From NCBI GenBank assembly GCA_019054805.1, contig JAHQIY010000015.1, forward strand, positions 752,001 through 816,000: a stretch of 64,000 bases of DNA. The letters run 5' to 3'. The position numbers and the translations under genes are program-made. Source of the DNA: Brachionus manjavacas (taxonomy: Eukaryota > Rotifera > Eurotatoria > Ploima > Brachionidae). Below are positions 34,480 through 48,300 of this stretch, piece by piece (position 1 is the first letter of the stretch; every line of letters begins with the position of its first letter). The notes beneath the pieces were generated by a model. That model had not been told where the DNA came from and searched no databases. It saw only the letters and a program-made list of their open reading frames with translations.

Positions 34480-36594
34480 ATGGCTCTGAATAAAAAATTG
34501 ACAAGAACAAGAATAGTTTTGATTCTTTTCGGGATCCTTTTTTTAGCTGCTTTTGTTAGTTTAATAGGCTTATCAACTTTTTATTATGATTCATATCAAT
34601 ATCCAGATGAGGTATGCTACTTTAGTACCAAAAACACCTTGACTGGTGTTAATAGTGTGATAAAAAGATTAAATTTTAGTATTTAAAAATTTTTTTAGTT
34701 CTCAATAGTTATTGATGCTGGCTCATCAGGTTTTTTATCCTTTTTAAAAAATATTATTTCAGTTTAAGATACTAATTTTTTGAAATAAAGGTTCTCGAAC
34801 ATACATTTATTCATGGCAAGGTGGTCTTTCAGCTTATAAGGGTGATGACGTTCGTGTTAAAGAATTATATAGCTGCAAAAGAAGTAATTGGAATTTTGAG
34901 TTTGCTTTTAGTATATTTTTTTAATTTATTTTCGATAAAAAGGTCCCGGAATAAATGCACTTAGAACCAAAGAAGATGTCATTTTATATTTTAATGATTG
35001 CTTGCAGGATGCTAGTAAATACATTCCAAATCAGCGTAAAAATCGAACTCACATTATTTTAGCAGCAACAGCCGGAATGCGTTTATTAAAGTAAAGAGAT
35101 TTTTAAAAATATTCAAACAAATTTTTTTTTAAAAAAGCATAACAGACAAAAATCAAAGCGATAAAATACTTGGCTATATTAGATATCATTTTTCAAAAAG
35201 TGGTTTTTTGTACAAGTCTGATGACCAGGTTAAAATAATTGATGGTAAAGATGAGGGCCTCTATGCTTGGATATCAGCAAACTATTTTTCAGAAAAATTT
35301 TCCAAAGACACGGATCCAATTAGTACATGGGGCACTTTGGATTTAGGGGGAGCTTCAACACAAATTGCTTTTTATCCCTCTAATCAAAGTAAAATACATT
35401 TTTTATCTCTATTTAAAAATTAATTGAAAATTTAAGATGAAAATAGAAGTGTAACTGAACAATTTTTTAAAAATCAAAGAATTTATGGAAAAGACTACCG
35501 GACTTATTCGAATAGTTTTTTATGCTGGGGAACTGACCAAATTATTTTAGTCTATCAAGCGTTTATTTTAATTGTATTATTTAATAATTAAGTATTAAGA
35601 AGGCAATTATTTTTAATATTAAAGCAAAATGACTATATGCAACAAGTGAACGCATCTTGTCTTTACTCTAAATTGGCACTTAATGTTTCAACATCAACCT
35701 TATTAAATTCACCTTGTTCAAATGGAGACATTTTTAGATTTAATCCAAATATTGATTTAGAAAAATTAAAAAAAGTGATAATTATAGAATTTTATTTAAA
35801 AAAAAAAAGAAAAAATTTAAATTATTATTAGCAAAGCTATTATATTTTCGAAGGTGAATCAAACCCAGATAAATGTCAAGAAGAATTGAAATTTCTTTTT
35901 CCCGAACCAGCTTGTGACTATGACAAAAAATGTTCTTTTAATAATATCTATCAGCCTGAATTAATTAGCAAAAATAAATTCTACGTAAAATTTTTTTTAA
36001 TTCTTTATTCATAGATCTAAGTAAATATTTGAAGGCTTTTTCCAGCTATTATTATCAAATGGTAAATTCGGAAAAATTGTCTGGTAAAATTTTAAAAAAC
36101 GATTTTGAACTTTATTCATCCGAGACTAAGCGACTTTGTTCCCTGGATTATAATGAAGTAATATATATATTAAAAAAAATTTAACTTTTAAAATTCATTT
36201 GTTTAAGATAACTTTGATAAATAATAAACTAAAGCCTATGATCCGAGACGAATATCTGAGAACAACTTGCTTCTATAACCTTTATATTATGAAATTATTG
36301 TCTAAATTTCAAATAACGAGCTTCAAAAATGTAGAAATTGTAGATAAAATCAATGATTATAGTGTAAATTTTTTAATAAACATTTTTATTCAAATTTTGA
36401 ATTTTTTTCAAAAGATTGGTTGGACTCTGGGCTACATGATAGATCTAATAAATAGGCAAGATTTTTTACCGGAAGAGACACCACCTAGAAAAATTGAAAC
36501 TCAATTTTATATTCCATTACTGGTAATATGTTTTATCTTTTCGATTTTGTCAATATTTATGATCCTTTTTTCAATCTTTTATTTGAAAAACTAA
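34480..36594 (+). CDS. ENTPD: CD39-type ectonucleoside triphosphate diphosphohydrolase, copy A
   Basis: Cell-surface enzyme that hydrolyses extracellular ATP and ADP. Eleven exons: 34480-34611, 34699-34729, 34791-34883, 34943-35090, 35138-35388, 35437-35573, 35625-35774, 35832-35984, 36035-36157, 36208-36363, 36415-36594; 517 aa. The CD39 layout is intact: an N-terminal membrane segment (residues 12-34), then the apyrase conserved regions ACR1 (VIDAGSSGSRTYIYSW), ACR2 (AATAGMRLL), ACR3 (DEGLYAWISANY), ACR4 (LDLGGASTQIAF) and ACR5 (GWTLGYMIDLI), and a C-terminal membrane segment. Two membrane anchors point to the ENTPD1/2/3/8 group rather than secreted forms. Several N-glycosylation sequons (NRT, NQS, NAS, NVS) lie in the ectodomain. 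All introns are short. A tandem paralogue follows 2.3 kb downstream. Confidence 0.94.
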
Positions 36595-38928
36595 TTTTTT
36601 ACTTAAAAATAAAATTTTTAATTCTAATTTATTTTTAAAATTATCTATATTGATTCATTTTGCTCATCAGATATTCATAATAGTTTTGATTGATTATTAA
36701 CTTAAGCAAGCTTATATCAATAAAAAAAGAAAATTGATTTTTGAAAAATAATTATCTTATTTTCTTGACATGAAAATTGTGTTGAAGAAAAATAAATAAG
36801 AATCCAGCCGTTTTGATTATAACTTAAAAACTAAAAATTTTATTAGAACATTTAAAATAAATACTTAAGTTTTTATTTAGCTCACATTTGAAAAGCTTTA
36901 TTTAAAGATTCTTTTTTTAACACTAACTTTCAGACACAACTTTTTAAAGAACTAATCTATTTTGGATTAAATTTTTTAAAACTATCTTAGTAGCAATTAC
37001 TTGGTACTACTAAATATCATGATTTGAGATGATAAATGCTTTAACAAAGATATTATAAAATAACTTAAAGATTAATTTTATGTCTAATTAATAGTTGAAA
37101 TTTTAGTTCATTTTGTTGAATTGAGCTCTATAAATTTTTGATAATGCACACAGTTAAAATAAGATAATGGCATAAAAGATAATTTTTTTTTAATGATTTA
37201 TTAAAAATAACAATAACTAAAATATTTTAAGAGAAAATATTAATTAATCTTTTAACGATAGTGCTACCAAAACACAATAGTTTTAATTTAAGCAAGTCCT
37301 AAAGCATTCTAAAATCTTTCAATCACAAAATTAATTGAAAATTTACCATTATTATCTGAAAATTCACGAAATTTTAAGAGTCATTTCAAACTTTTAAAAG
37401 ATAATGTCATATGAAAAATCAATAACAAATTTTTTAAATGTGCCATCCAGAGAGCCTTAGAATGCTAAAAAGGAATCAGAATTTAGAGCTTATCGATTCT
37501 TTCTAAACAATTTTTTTTATTTTTCAAGAAAAACTTATGTCATTTTTACAATGTTCTTGTTTTTTGAAATTTAAGATAACAAAAGATAAAAAAAATAAAA
37601 ATAATTTTTTTTCCATGAAAATAATCTTAAATATTTGTAGAAGCTGCTCGAATGATCGCATTAAAAATAAAATAATTAATTAAGTATGCTTGATTCCAAG
37701 TATTACATGAGCTTTAGTCCTTAAAATTTAATCAAACAAAACATAATTTCATTAACCATTTTTTTAATTAAATTTTGTTTTAAACAGATGCATAAAAATT
37801 ATCCAAATAACCTTTAATAAAATATTTGCAATGAACATTAACTGAGGGAAATTTTCTGACACCTTTTAACAGAATGAATAGCCAAATATTTGCTAAATCA
37901 TTACCTTTTCACCCAGTAAGTGGTGGTTGTTTTCTTGTTGAAAAATTTATTGGCATAGAAACATTAATTTTTGAAAAAAAATTCTCAAACTAATTTGGAA
38001 GCAAGAGAAGTTGAATTTATGATAGAGTAAACAAAGCCCTGTTTACATAATATTTAAAAGTAAGCAAAAATTATTTAATTTAACTCTTGTCAATCAATAT
38101 TAAGGAAAAATTACTCTATCTAAAGATAAATCGCATTCTTAAGCCAATTGTCTAAATTAATTGTTTCTGGTAGATAGCTTGCTAAAAGGTTCAAGTCATA
38201 GATCAAATTTCTTGGTATTTAAGTTCTTAAAATAATTCCTAATGATACAAAGCTGTTTATTCGGTTTATAAATCAATTTAATTATTTAGCATATTTCTTG
38301 CATACTACTACCTAGGCATTTTTAGGTACCACTTAGAGCACAAAAAGTTGTGAAAGCGGAAAATCAAATTAAAATTATTCTTTTCCTTGTTTTTTTTAAA
38401 TTCTTTTATTGAATTTACGAATTAATCTAATTAATTTTTAAGAATTGTTTTTATAAATTTTTTTCTCTTTAGTTAAATTTAATTCAATTAGGTTTTTATT
38501 TTCTTCAAGATTATGACAGTCGAAGATAAATTGCAGAGTAAATTTTTTTGTTTTAAACTTTTATTTAAACTTGCTTGAATTGTCTGCAAACAAATTTAAT
38601 GGATATAATCGGAAATAACAAAGGTTTAAACCGATGAAAGGCTCAATATTTTGAATAAACAATTACCAACTTAAAATTCTGTTTTGTTTGGAAACAATTC
38701 AGGCAATTATTTTATAAAAAAAAAAGGTTACAAAATATTTATACAATAATAAAGATTTTAATTTAAGAGTTCTTTATCTATCAAAAATAGTTATAAAATC
38801 AGGAATGATAAAAAAACAAATTTTATTTAATCATTGCATAATCTAAAAATTGATCAAATTTTATCTTAAATATTTATACAAATCTTTAAAGCCCTTGTTT
38901 CAAGTCGTATTTTTTTTATTTAGAAAAA
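36595..38928. other. Spacer between tandem ENTPD genes, no gene seen
   Basis: 2.3 kb of AT-rich sequence between the two ENTPD copies. I found no exon, tRNA or mobile element in it; it should contain the promoter of copy B. Confidence 0.45.
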
Positions 38929-41041
38929 ATGATTATTGAACGAATTAATAAAAGAATTAAATTCACTCTACTTGGCCTAGGAATCATAGCACTACTTACT
39001 TTTATAACAATAGTGGTCCTAATATCGATCTACTATGACTCGTATTCCTATCCAAATGACGTAATTTATTTATTTACCATTTTGAAAAAAAATTAATTTT
39101 TAAATTTGAAAGTACGCAGTTGTTATTGATGCCGGATCTTCAAGTATTTTGATTAATTTGAAAAATTTTAATAAAAAAATGTCCCAGGCTCAAAAATGTA
39201 TGTGTACAGTTGGACGAGTGGAATATCAGCTAATGAGGGAGATGAAGTGGTCGTGTCTGAAATATACAAGTGCACAAAATGTAAATTAATTGAAAATTTT
39301 ATAGAATAATTTGGAAAATTTTAAACCAAGACCCGGGTATTGATAAGTTAAAGACCAAAGAGGAAACAATTTTATATTTTAATGACTGCTTACAAAACGC
39401 TAGCAGAAAAGTTCCAAATGAGAGGAAAAATCGAGCACATATCTTGCTGGCGGCAACTGCCGGAATGCGTCTCTTAGAGTAATTAAAAAAAAATAATCAA
39501 TTGATTTTAATTGAGCTTTTCAGCGCATCGGACAAAGAACAAACAGACAAAATCATAGATTATATCCGCAAACATTTTTCCAAAAGCGAATTTCTATACA
39601 AATCCGACAACCAAGTGAAAATTTTGACCGGAAAAGAAGAAGGACTCTATGGATGGATTACAGCTAATTATTTTGCTGATAAATTTTCATCAGTAATTCT
39701 GTTAAATTAAATTTAATTATTTAATAAAAGTTTTTTTTGATGAGTAGAAAACAGATCCTGTGTCTACAATTGGTATTCTTGACATGGGTGGCGCATCTAC
39801 TCAAATATCATTTGTCCCCTCCGGCAAAAGTAAACTACAAAAAATGAAAAAATTTCTTAATTAAAGTTTTATTTAAGTTCAAAATCAAACAGTAATAAAT
39901 AAATTTTATGAAAGATCAAAAATTTATGGAGTTGATTACGAAACTTATTCTCATAGCTTTCTTTGCTGGGGAGTTAATGAATTTCAGAATATTTACCAAA
40001 CATATCTTGTTATAGTAATTTCATTTTATTTGTTTTTTTTTTCCAAAATTTTTTATATCAATTTTTTTAGAAAAGCAACTATCAGGAAAAAGTCAACGCA
40101 CCATGCTTTAATTCGAATGCAACAATTAATTTCAGTTTGGCATCAATAGTTGATTCAAATTGTGCCAATGGTCTCTTATTCAAATATCCATTACCCATTA
40201 ATCTCACTGCCATATCTCAGGTACATTATTATTTTTTAAATTTATTTTATTTTGAATATTTGTAGAAAAAATTTTATGCTCTGAACGGAACATCAGATCC
40301 AGAAAAATGCGCTCAAGAAATCTCAGCTCTATTGCCTGATATGAATTGTCCATATGGTTCCAACAAATGTTCTTTTAATCAAGCTTTCTTACCAGATCTA
40401 ACAGATAAGAATAAGTTTTATGTAAATGATTTTTCAATTTGTTTTTATTTCAAATTAAATAGTTTATTTTTTTCCAGGCATTCAGTAATTTTTATTACAA
40501 ATTGGCAAATACTGAAATGCTATCTGGTCAAAAATTGATGAAAAATTTAGACGGATTAAAAGTGGAAAGTGAAAAGTTGCTTAATTTATCATATCAAGAA
40601 GTGCATATTTTTCTTTTTTATTTAAAATTAAAATTAAGTTATGATAAAATTTTTTTTAGCTTTCTGACATCAATCAAAAATTAGATGAGAAAATATTTGA
40701 AGATTACTTAAAGTCAACATGCTTTTTTAATTATTATTTGCTTACTATATTTTCTAGATACAGAATTACTAAATTTGACAACATCGAATTCCTAACAAAA
40801 GTAAATGGCAACTCGGTAATAAACTTTTAGATCAATTTTGGTAGATTTTCTTAATTTTTTTTTTAAGATCGGATGGTCGTTGGGGTACATGATTGATTTG
40901 ATCAATCGAGCTGACTTTTTGCCATATGAATCACCGCCGCGAAAACTACAACCCGAATTTTTCATACCAGCTATAATTTTATGTAGTGTTTTTACTATTT
41001 TAGCATTAATTTCGGTTTTATTTTGCGTCTTTGGACTTTAA
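38929..41041 (+). CDS. ENTPD: CD39-type ectonucleoside triphosphate diphosphohydrolase, copy B
   Basis: Tandem paralogue of copy A with the same two-anchor topology. Exons: 38929-39060, 39113-39143, 39188-39280, 39331-39478, 39524-39692, 39748-39829, 39877-40014, 40071-40220, 40266-40421, 40478-40600, 40660-40815, 40868-41041; about 516 aa. ACR1 is VIDAGSSSSKMYVYSW, ACR2 AATAGMRLL, ACR3 EEGLYGWITANYF, ACR4 LDMGGASTQISF, ACR5 GWSLGYMIDLI. Exon lengths match copy A almost one for one, except that an extra 55-bp intron (39693-39747) splits the exon between ACR3 and ACR4. By coordinate arithmetic exon 7 (39877-40014) is one base longer than its counterpart in copy A, which would shift the frame near 39900; I could not settle whether this is real. 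Upstream and downstream protein sequence is well conserved. Confidence 0.88.
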
Positions 41042-42097
41042 TTTATTTTAAATAATTTCAATTAATAAAAATTTTCATCTAATTTTTAAAACATGCCTAA
41101 CAGTCTCAAAAAATCACATTTTAATAAAATTCATGCATCTTAATGATTTCATTTAAGTCAAAACTCTGGTAAAAAAAAAATTATTTCGCTTTGTTAGACA
41201 ATTTAAATCAAGAAAATTAATTTTTATTGAGAAAAAAAATCAGAAACTGTTTTTTTTTTAAAATGAGAACTTATTTTTATATTATAATTTAAGCTCAATT
41301 TATTTAAAGGTTTTTCTAAGAGCTTTCAATACTTGGTATTGATTTTTCAAAATTAATTTAAAAACACTGATGTTTTTTTAAAACCTCGAAAAAAACTCGC
41401 GAATTTTTTCTGAGAAAACAGGATCAGGGTGTATTGATTTAAATGAAGAAATCATGCTAAATTATTTCATTGTAATTAAAAAAAATTTGGTAACAATTAA
41501 AAAGAGGAAATTTTGATTCATTTAAATAGGAAAAATATTTTTAAAATACACAATTATTGATAGATTAATACTTTATTTTTTAGTCTAATTTGCGTCACTA
41601 TTTTACAATTGATGAAAATAATGTGAAAGATAAACTTTAATTATTTTAAAAATTCTTCATTAATTTTAAAAAATTATCTCGAAATTTTTTGAGCAAATTT
41701 CTCCACACATTAAAAAATCCGATTTTATAATCTAATAAGAGCAACAAAGAGTTATTTGGTTTTCAGAGTATTAAAAAATCTGTCTAATTAAATATGAACA
41801 TTTTATCACTTTAACAAGTTTTGCCAAGTAGATTAATCAAGCTATTTCTGGCTCAAGTACCTTGATACATTTTATTTTGAATCAATTAAAATTTATAAAA
41901 TATTTTTTTTATATATTTAATGGCTTTAATCCTACATTCGAGCACATGATGTGTGAAATATCTGTTAATGTATCTTCAGCTACCATTGAATTGTTCAAAA
42001 TTGTTATACTTTGAACTAGCAAGCACTTGATAAATTAAACCAAAAATTTACATTCTGTTTTGAACAGTTTTAATTTAGTTTTTAAAAAAAAATTTAT
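41042..42097. other. Convergent spacer ENTPD copy B / L2HGDH, no gene seen
   Basis: 1.06 kb of AT-rich sequence between two converging genes; 3' UTRs are expected. No other feature was recognised. Confidence 0.45.
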
Positions 42098-44189
42098 TTA
42101 AGCCTTTGGCAAGTGGAATCGCTTTGCTACCTCTACAGAGATCACATCGGCAATTGCCAAGGAAGAAGTAGCAGCCGGAGAGGGTGCATTTCTAACATGA
42201 AGCATTCTTTTTCCCAGATCACCAGTTCCTTAACAATTAAAAAAGTAATTTTAACCAATTTTTCAATTTAATAAAATACCGCTATCGAACACAAAATCAT
42301 CAACTAAATTTCCGTCAATATCCATAGCTTGGGCTCTCACGCCCGAAGGTCCCCTAGCCACATCAGCAACTCTGAGCGAAGGCATAAATTTTCTCAACTC
42401 TTGCACAGTAGCCGTCATGCTAAAGCCTCTTTTAACCTCACCAAAGCCGGATCGGAAATTTTTTAGAATCATTTTTCTCAGGCCACTTTAAATTAAACAC
42501 AAGTATAAGTTTATTTCAATGCCACTCATGAAAACACTCACCCAAACGACAGCTCTTCCATGGCGTCTTTCAAATCAAAGTCAAGTAAATTGTAACCTTC
42601 TCGCTTGAATGACAAAACAGCATTAGGACCCAGCCAAACACTTCCGTCCATTCTTGGTGTAAAATGAACACCTAAAAATGGAAATTTTGGATCCGGTACC
42701 TTCAAAAATCTGTAGAAATTGTTGAAAAAAAATTAATTAGCTTACCGGATAAATATTTCCTTTAACAAGATTTGATTTTTCTGGTTTTAAAACTAAATAA
42801 TCTCCTCTAAAAGGCACTATTTTGGGATAAGGATTACATCCGGATTTTTCTGATAATTTATCCGAATACAAGCCTCCGCATGTTATTAAATACCGTGTGT
42901 TAAAATGAACCTTTGATAAAGAAGAAAGTTTTTTTAATGCATAGAGAATTGTGAAATTCAGTACAAAATGAAAAAAAATTATTTTCTTTTTTTTGATAAA
43001 TTGATATTAAAGATTAAAAAAATCTAAAAATAAGTGTAACAGCCTATTTTTTAAAATAATTTTTTATCTTAAACTTTAATTTTTCCAAATAATTTTGTTC
43101 TATTTCCATTGAATTTCACAACGATCAGTACCATGAAACAAGTTATTTCTCTACTCTCAAATAATTATTTTTTAACTTTTCGTAAATTAAACAATTTTTC
43201 AGAAAATTATTTGTTTAATAGATCTTTCTAATTAAAGTTTAAAATTTTTTTAAATTTCAAATAATTAAACAGATTTCGTTAATTTACAGATGTGTCATAG
43301 TACTTTTCTTTAAAAAAAAAAAAGAATACATTTTTGGTGGAGATTATTTTCAATGGGTAATCGGGATCAGGTGAAGCAGCAAATTTGTCCGCTTCAAAAT
43401 TAAGCTTTATATGTCCACCATATTTTTGGAACTGCATGCCAAAGTGTTTTGCCACAAAACCCCAATCTATTATGCCAGTATGTGGCGAATGTATTGCTCT
43501 TAAGCCCTAAATGAATTTCATGCTGTTAGATTAATTGAGTTTTTTTGCTGTTGCTGATAGCTTACAACACAATTGGGTTCTATTTCTTTGATTTGCTCCG
43601 CCGAAATCATTTTTAAATCAGGCACATTGTTTGCGATTCCTCTATCGAACAAATCATCCAAACGCGATGATTCTTCGTTATTTGTGGCAACAATTAGCTT
43701 TAAAATAATTGACGAATTTTTAAGATTTAGAATTTATTTATTTTATTTACTTTTCCGACTTTTTTATACGGAATTGAATGTTGATCACAATATTTATAGG
43801 TAGCTTGAAGACCCTGCACACACAAACGGGCTTTTAACGAGCCCGGTTTGTAGTAAATACCTGCGTGAACCACTCCACTATTGTGACCAGTTTGATGAAA
43901 GGCTAATTAGTGAATTCAACTTGAATAATGGGTTCTAAAAATATTCTCAAAATTACCTAATTGATTTTCCTTTTCGACAAGAGCAAATTTAAGGCTTGGA
44001 TTATCAGTAATTAATTTGCGAGCAGTTGCCAGACCGACAATGCCGCCACCTATAATGGTAATGTCATAATTGCTTCAAGCGAAGAAAACTATTATTTTTT
44101 ATTTTTTTTTCTTCAAACTGATACCTTTCTACTGACGTTGAATAAAATCTTGGTGCTATTGAAAAAAGCTTGAGATTTCTTTTCAGCAT
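42098..44189 (-). CDS. L2HGDH: L-2-hydroxyglutarate dehydrogenase, mitochondrial
   Basis: FAD-dependent mitochondrial repair enzyme that oxidises L-2-hydroxyglutarate to 2-oxoglutarate. Minus-strand exons: 44189-44125, 44072-43957, 43902-43751, 43697-43566, 43506-43330, 42910-42746, 42699-42542, 42485-42280, 42228-42098; 433 aa (human 463). The N-terminus [18 protein letters not shown] is a typical basic, Arg/Ser-rich mitochondrial presequence. The FAD-binding loop is [13 protein letters not shown] at about 28-40. Diagnostic blocks follow: [94 protein letters not shown] and [19 protein letters not shown]. One intron (42911-43329) is 419 bp; the rest are short. It shares strand and spacing with PGAP2 (198 bp gap), but there is no evidence of an operon. 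Confidence 0.95.
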
Positions 44190-44387
44190 TTTCTAAAAAA
44201 TATCAACAGGATATATTTGACTTTTATTGGGAAGTTGTTTATTATTAAAAAAATAGTATTTTAAAAATATTTAAATAAACATTAATGTGGGTCTAATTCC
44301 AGGGGTTTCATTTCCTGATCTATTGTTATTAAAAAAAATAAAAATTAAAAATTCATTTGTAAAAAATTTCTATTAATTAGAATCAAT

Positions 44388-45366
44388 CTAGTGTATTTTG
44401 TGAATTAGATTAACAGTCCAGTAGTGAAATGCAACATTGCTCAAAATTAATACTATTTCGGATAAACCAAAAAAACTGTAAACTAAAATTTAAGTTAATT
44501 AAAACGAAAAAATATCTAGAAAAGTTATTACCATAGCTGATACATCTTGAATTGTGAATTGTGAATAGAATGATGGATGAGATGAAACTAAGCGCAAATA
44601 AGCTAGCAAGCTGTTTGCGTTTGTCATAACAATTTGGCTAGAAAAAAAAGAATTAATGGCACTAAAACTTCAAGGATTTTAAGTTTCTCAAAGGAAATGA
44701 CAATTTGCCAAATCGAATTCAGTCAAATCTAAATTTAAATAAACTATTTCCCTTTATTAATTTGAATTTGCTAAAAATATATTTTCATAAATTCTTACCA
44801 ATTTTTCTGATCTAAGTCTTGATTCAATTGACAAAACTAGGACCTTAAAGATAGACGCTGAAATTAAATAAGTACAAAATCCCAGTTTGTGCATTTCTAA
44901 ATTTAATAAAAAAAAATAATTTTTTTTTTTAAATCAACCAAATACCATAATTTGAGTTTGACGTGTACATTGATAAAATAAAGAGTCCAATAATTTCTAT
45001 TTTGTTTATTTGGTAAGCGTAAAATATTTGCTTTTGAACTGAGACAAACTTTAGGTACTCTGCTTTGAATGAAAATGGAATGAAATCATCAGGAAAGCCG
45101 CGTGAAAATTGTGTTTTATAAAAGTCGTGCAGATATTTAGCTAGCATAAACCGAAACGGAGTGTGGATGAGTATTAGCAAGAACCAAAAAAGTGAAGTTA
45201 CCGGATTGTAGCTAATTGTGGCACTGACAGATGGTAAAAAGTTGTACACTTGACAATGAGTTTTGTTTATGTGGCCAAAGTCGACTAAAATTGGATAGAT
45301 ATAGCAGAATGCCAAGGCGATTAGAGGACATGCGGTCGAACATGCCACCACAAATTCGATTTTCAT
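44388..45366 (-). CDS. PGAP2: Post-GPI attachment to proteins factor 2, copy A
   Basis: Golgi multispan membrane protein needed for fatty-acid remodelling of GPI anchors. Minus-strand exons: 45366-44946, 44896-44799, 44637-44532, 44482-44388; 239 aa. The start ATG at 45366 gives MKIEFVVACSTACPLIALAF, equivalent to the first membrane segment of human PGAP2; an in-frame GTG and an acceptor-like TTATTAG lie just upstream, so a further 5' exon is possible. Family signatures: THCQVYNFLPSVSATIS (human THCGVPNYLPSVSSAIG), the PFRFMLAKYLHDF region (human APRFLVAFAYWNH) and the last exon VYSFFGLSEIVLILSNVAFH (human [20 protein letters not shown]). About six hydrophobic segments are visible. A second, shorter paralogue is at 54.7 kb. 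Confidence 0.88.
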
Positions 45367-48300
45367 TAACACCTAATAATTTCCTAAATACTTAAAATAT
45401 TTTCTAATTATGCATCTCGAACGCTTTTTTTCTCAAATTTTCTTTATTTGCACACACATTAATATGTTCATATTTTGTTGAAATTTGGGCAAATTTTTAT
45501 TTCTATCTTACATAATTATTTAAATGATCAAATTAGCTTACTTTTTTTGTTAAATTTAATTTAGTTTAATCCAAATATTTTAAAATTGATCTCTAATAAT
45601 CACTTAATAATGAAAAAACAATCCTTTAAGGCTTTTATTTTTTTCATGGTATAGAAGCTTTTATTGAGTTTTTGAAAGCTTATGTTTTTTCATTTAAACA
45701 TCCGATATCTGAACTCAAATGTTCATGTCATTTCTGATTATTTTTTTTTTGAAATTTCAAAATTAAAAATAGATAAATCAATCAGTAATATGTTTGAACT
45801 TTTATGATTTCAATCAAAATTTTTAGATGACATCAAATGACAGTATCCAAAAATTAGTTTGGAGAGAAAAAACATCTCACTCTTTTTAAGGGAATAAAAT
45901 GAAATGTTTCTGCTTTTCAAATCATTGAATTCACCTTTGGAATGAAATGAAAAGGAAAAGTTGTTTTATTAGTTCTGTGTTTTTGTTTTTGATCTTTAAA
46001 GGATATTTTATTAAAAACTCAAATAACCAGCACAGTTAATAATTTCAAATTAATTTTTGATCCTATCAGTATTTTGAATTCAAAGTTTTATTTAGAATTT
46101 AATGATAATTTAATCTCTTAAAATGATTATAATCATTTTAAGAGATTAAAAGTAAATTTTCTAAAAACTGTTTCAGAAACGATTTATGGATAAACGCTGC
46201 TATTAGTAGAAAATTACGCGGAAATTGCTATTCCTAATGTACTTATTGAGTCTCGAATACTGTAGTAAATATTCTAATAAATTTATTTCCACCTAAATTA
46301 AAATTTTATAATAGATTTATTTTTTAATTTAATATTTAAATGTAATAAAAGCTTCTGCTTTGCTCTGGATATATTGCGATGCAAAATTTTAACTGTCGGA
46401 ACCATAACAAAAACGTCTGTAGGAAAAAGACTTAAAAACACTTATACAGTTGTTTAATCTTTATTTTTAATAAGATTTTTAATTAAACTTCAATCTTTTT
46501 TTGAATTTTGATTCTATATTTTTTGCGCAACTAAGATCTCATTTTATAATTAAATTCACCAAGTCCATATGGCATTAGAGATTAAATTTTTTGTGTATTT
46601 ATTCATAATTATAAATTAATTAAACAAAAATTTTACTTATATTAAAGCTGCATGGAATGATCAAAATAATCCATTTTAAAATATTTAGAGCTAAAAATTT
46701 TACAAAATAAAAATGGGATTTAAAAAAAATATAAATAAATAATTAAATAATACATTTTATTTAAACTAATCAAAAATAGGTTTTTAGTTAGATAATGCAT
46801 TCTGTATTGTCACATTTTGGTTCTTCTGCAAACTTTTTGTTCAGGGTCAATGTCAAAAGATTGAACGCAATATTGCTTAGAATAAAAGCATTTTCGAACA
46901 TTGAAAATAAGCTATAGACTTAAAAATAAAAATAATTAGTAAAATTTTAATTCGAAAAAGCCTATTTGAGGAAATATTTTTTGAATTAAATGCAGTCAGA
47001 TTTTTGAGCTATTTCTATTATATTCATTTTATCAGGCAAGCTTTTAATTATAAAAATGTTATGCAAAAAAATTCTCAAACCGGGTTCAAGTATTTACAGT
47101 CACAAAAGACAAAATTTAAATTTTAACAAAGTAGCATTTTCGAATACTATTAAATAGTATAAAAATAAAAAGCCTTAAAAGACCAATTTTCAAGACATAT
47201 CTGAATATTGATAAATTTACATACAAATACAAAGGGTTAGTTATTAATTCAATTAATTAATTTTTTTAATATTTAGATTCTGGCATCGAGTGTGAGCTTA
47301 CATAATATCTTGATAAATAAGACTTATCATCTGTAAAAATCAAATTCAATAATGTCATTTTAAAGCTTACGTTGATTTACGAATACATTTAAATTTTCAT
47401 GGATTTTAAAAACAAAAATATTTTTATTTTAGATTTTATTATAAAATTCAGGATCAAAAAGTATGCATAATTAAAAAAATCACGAAACCACTTGGTCATC
47501 ATGATCCTTCTTGAAGATTTAGATAAGCAAAACAATTATCTAGATTAAAAAAGCCAAGAATGTCATTTTAAAGGTCCCAATTGAAAATGTCAAAATATTC
47601 ATTAATATTTAAATTGTGAGTTAGTTAAATTAATTGATAATATCTCTCATTTTTCCATTAAGATTTAAATATTGAATAATCTTTTTAATAATTAATTCAC
47701 TAAAAGTTTGATTAAAAAAATAAATAATTTAATAATTGTTCTCTTACATTGAAGCGCTAAAATATTAAAGATTATTTTTTGTATTTACAAATATTTAATA
47801 GTGTATTTAAATTTTCCAGTCTTGTTTGATAAGCATTAAACTCTGTTGAGTCACACAACATAATTCAACTGAGATTCGATTATAAAAACGATAAGCTGTA
47901 TCGAAATTCTAATTTATATATCAAGTCTAGAATTTAAACACTGAAAGAGAAAAATTTGTTTCTTTATTTTTTATTTAAACAAAACATTTGGGTGTAATAA
48001 ATACTTTTCGAGTTTGTTCAAGATAAAACTTGGCAAAGTTAAGATTTTTGTTGCGGCGTCTGATTATTCGCATTTGATTCAGAGCTGGCTTAATTCGATT
48101 AACTAGTAATTCTATTAATGATGTGAAAAATGGCAAAATCAAAACTCTTGAACAGCAGCAAAAGGATTCACTGAAGCTCTGTTTCTAGATAAAGCTATTA
48201 TCTTTAAGGTATTAGAGAAAACCTAGCTAATTAGCTAATCCAAATAAGGTAATAAAAAATTCTTTGCTCAACACTTGAAACTATGTTATTTAAGATCCAT

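Noticed and set aside
42098-45366. L2HGDH and PGAP2 as an operon (same strand, 198 bp apart)
   Set aside because: No trans-splice leader acceptor signature or shared function is visible; close spacing alone is weak in a compact genome.
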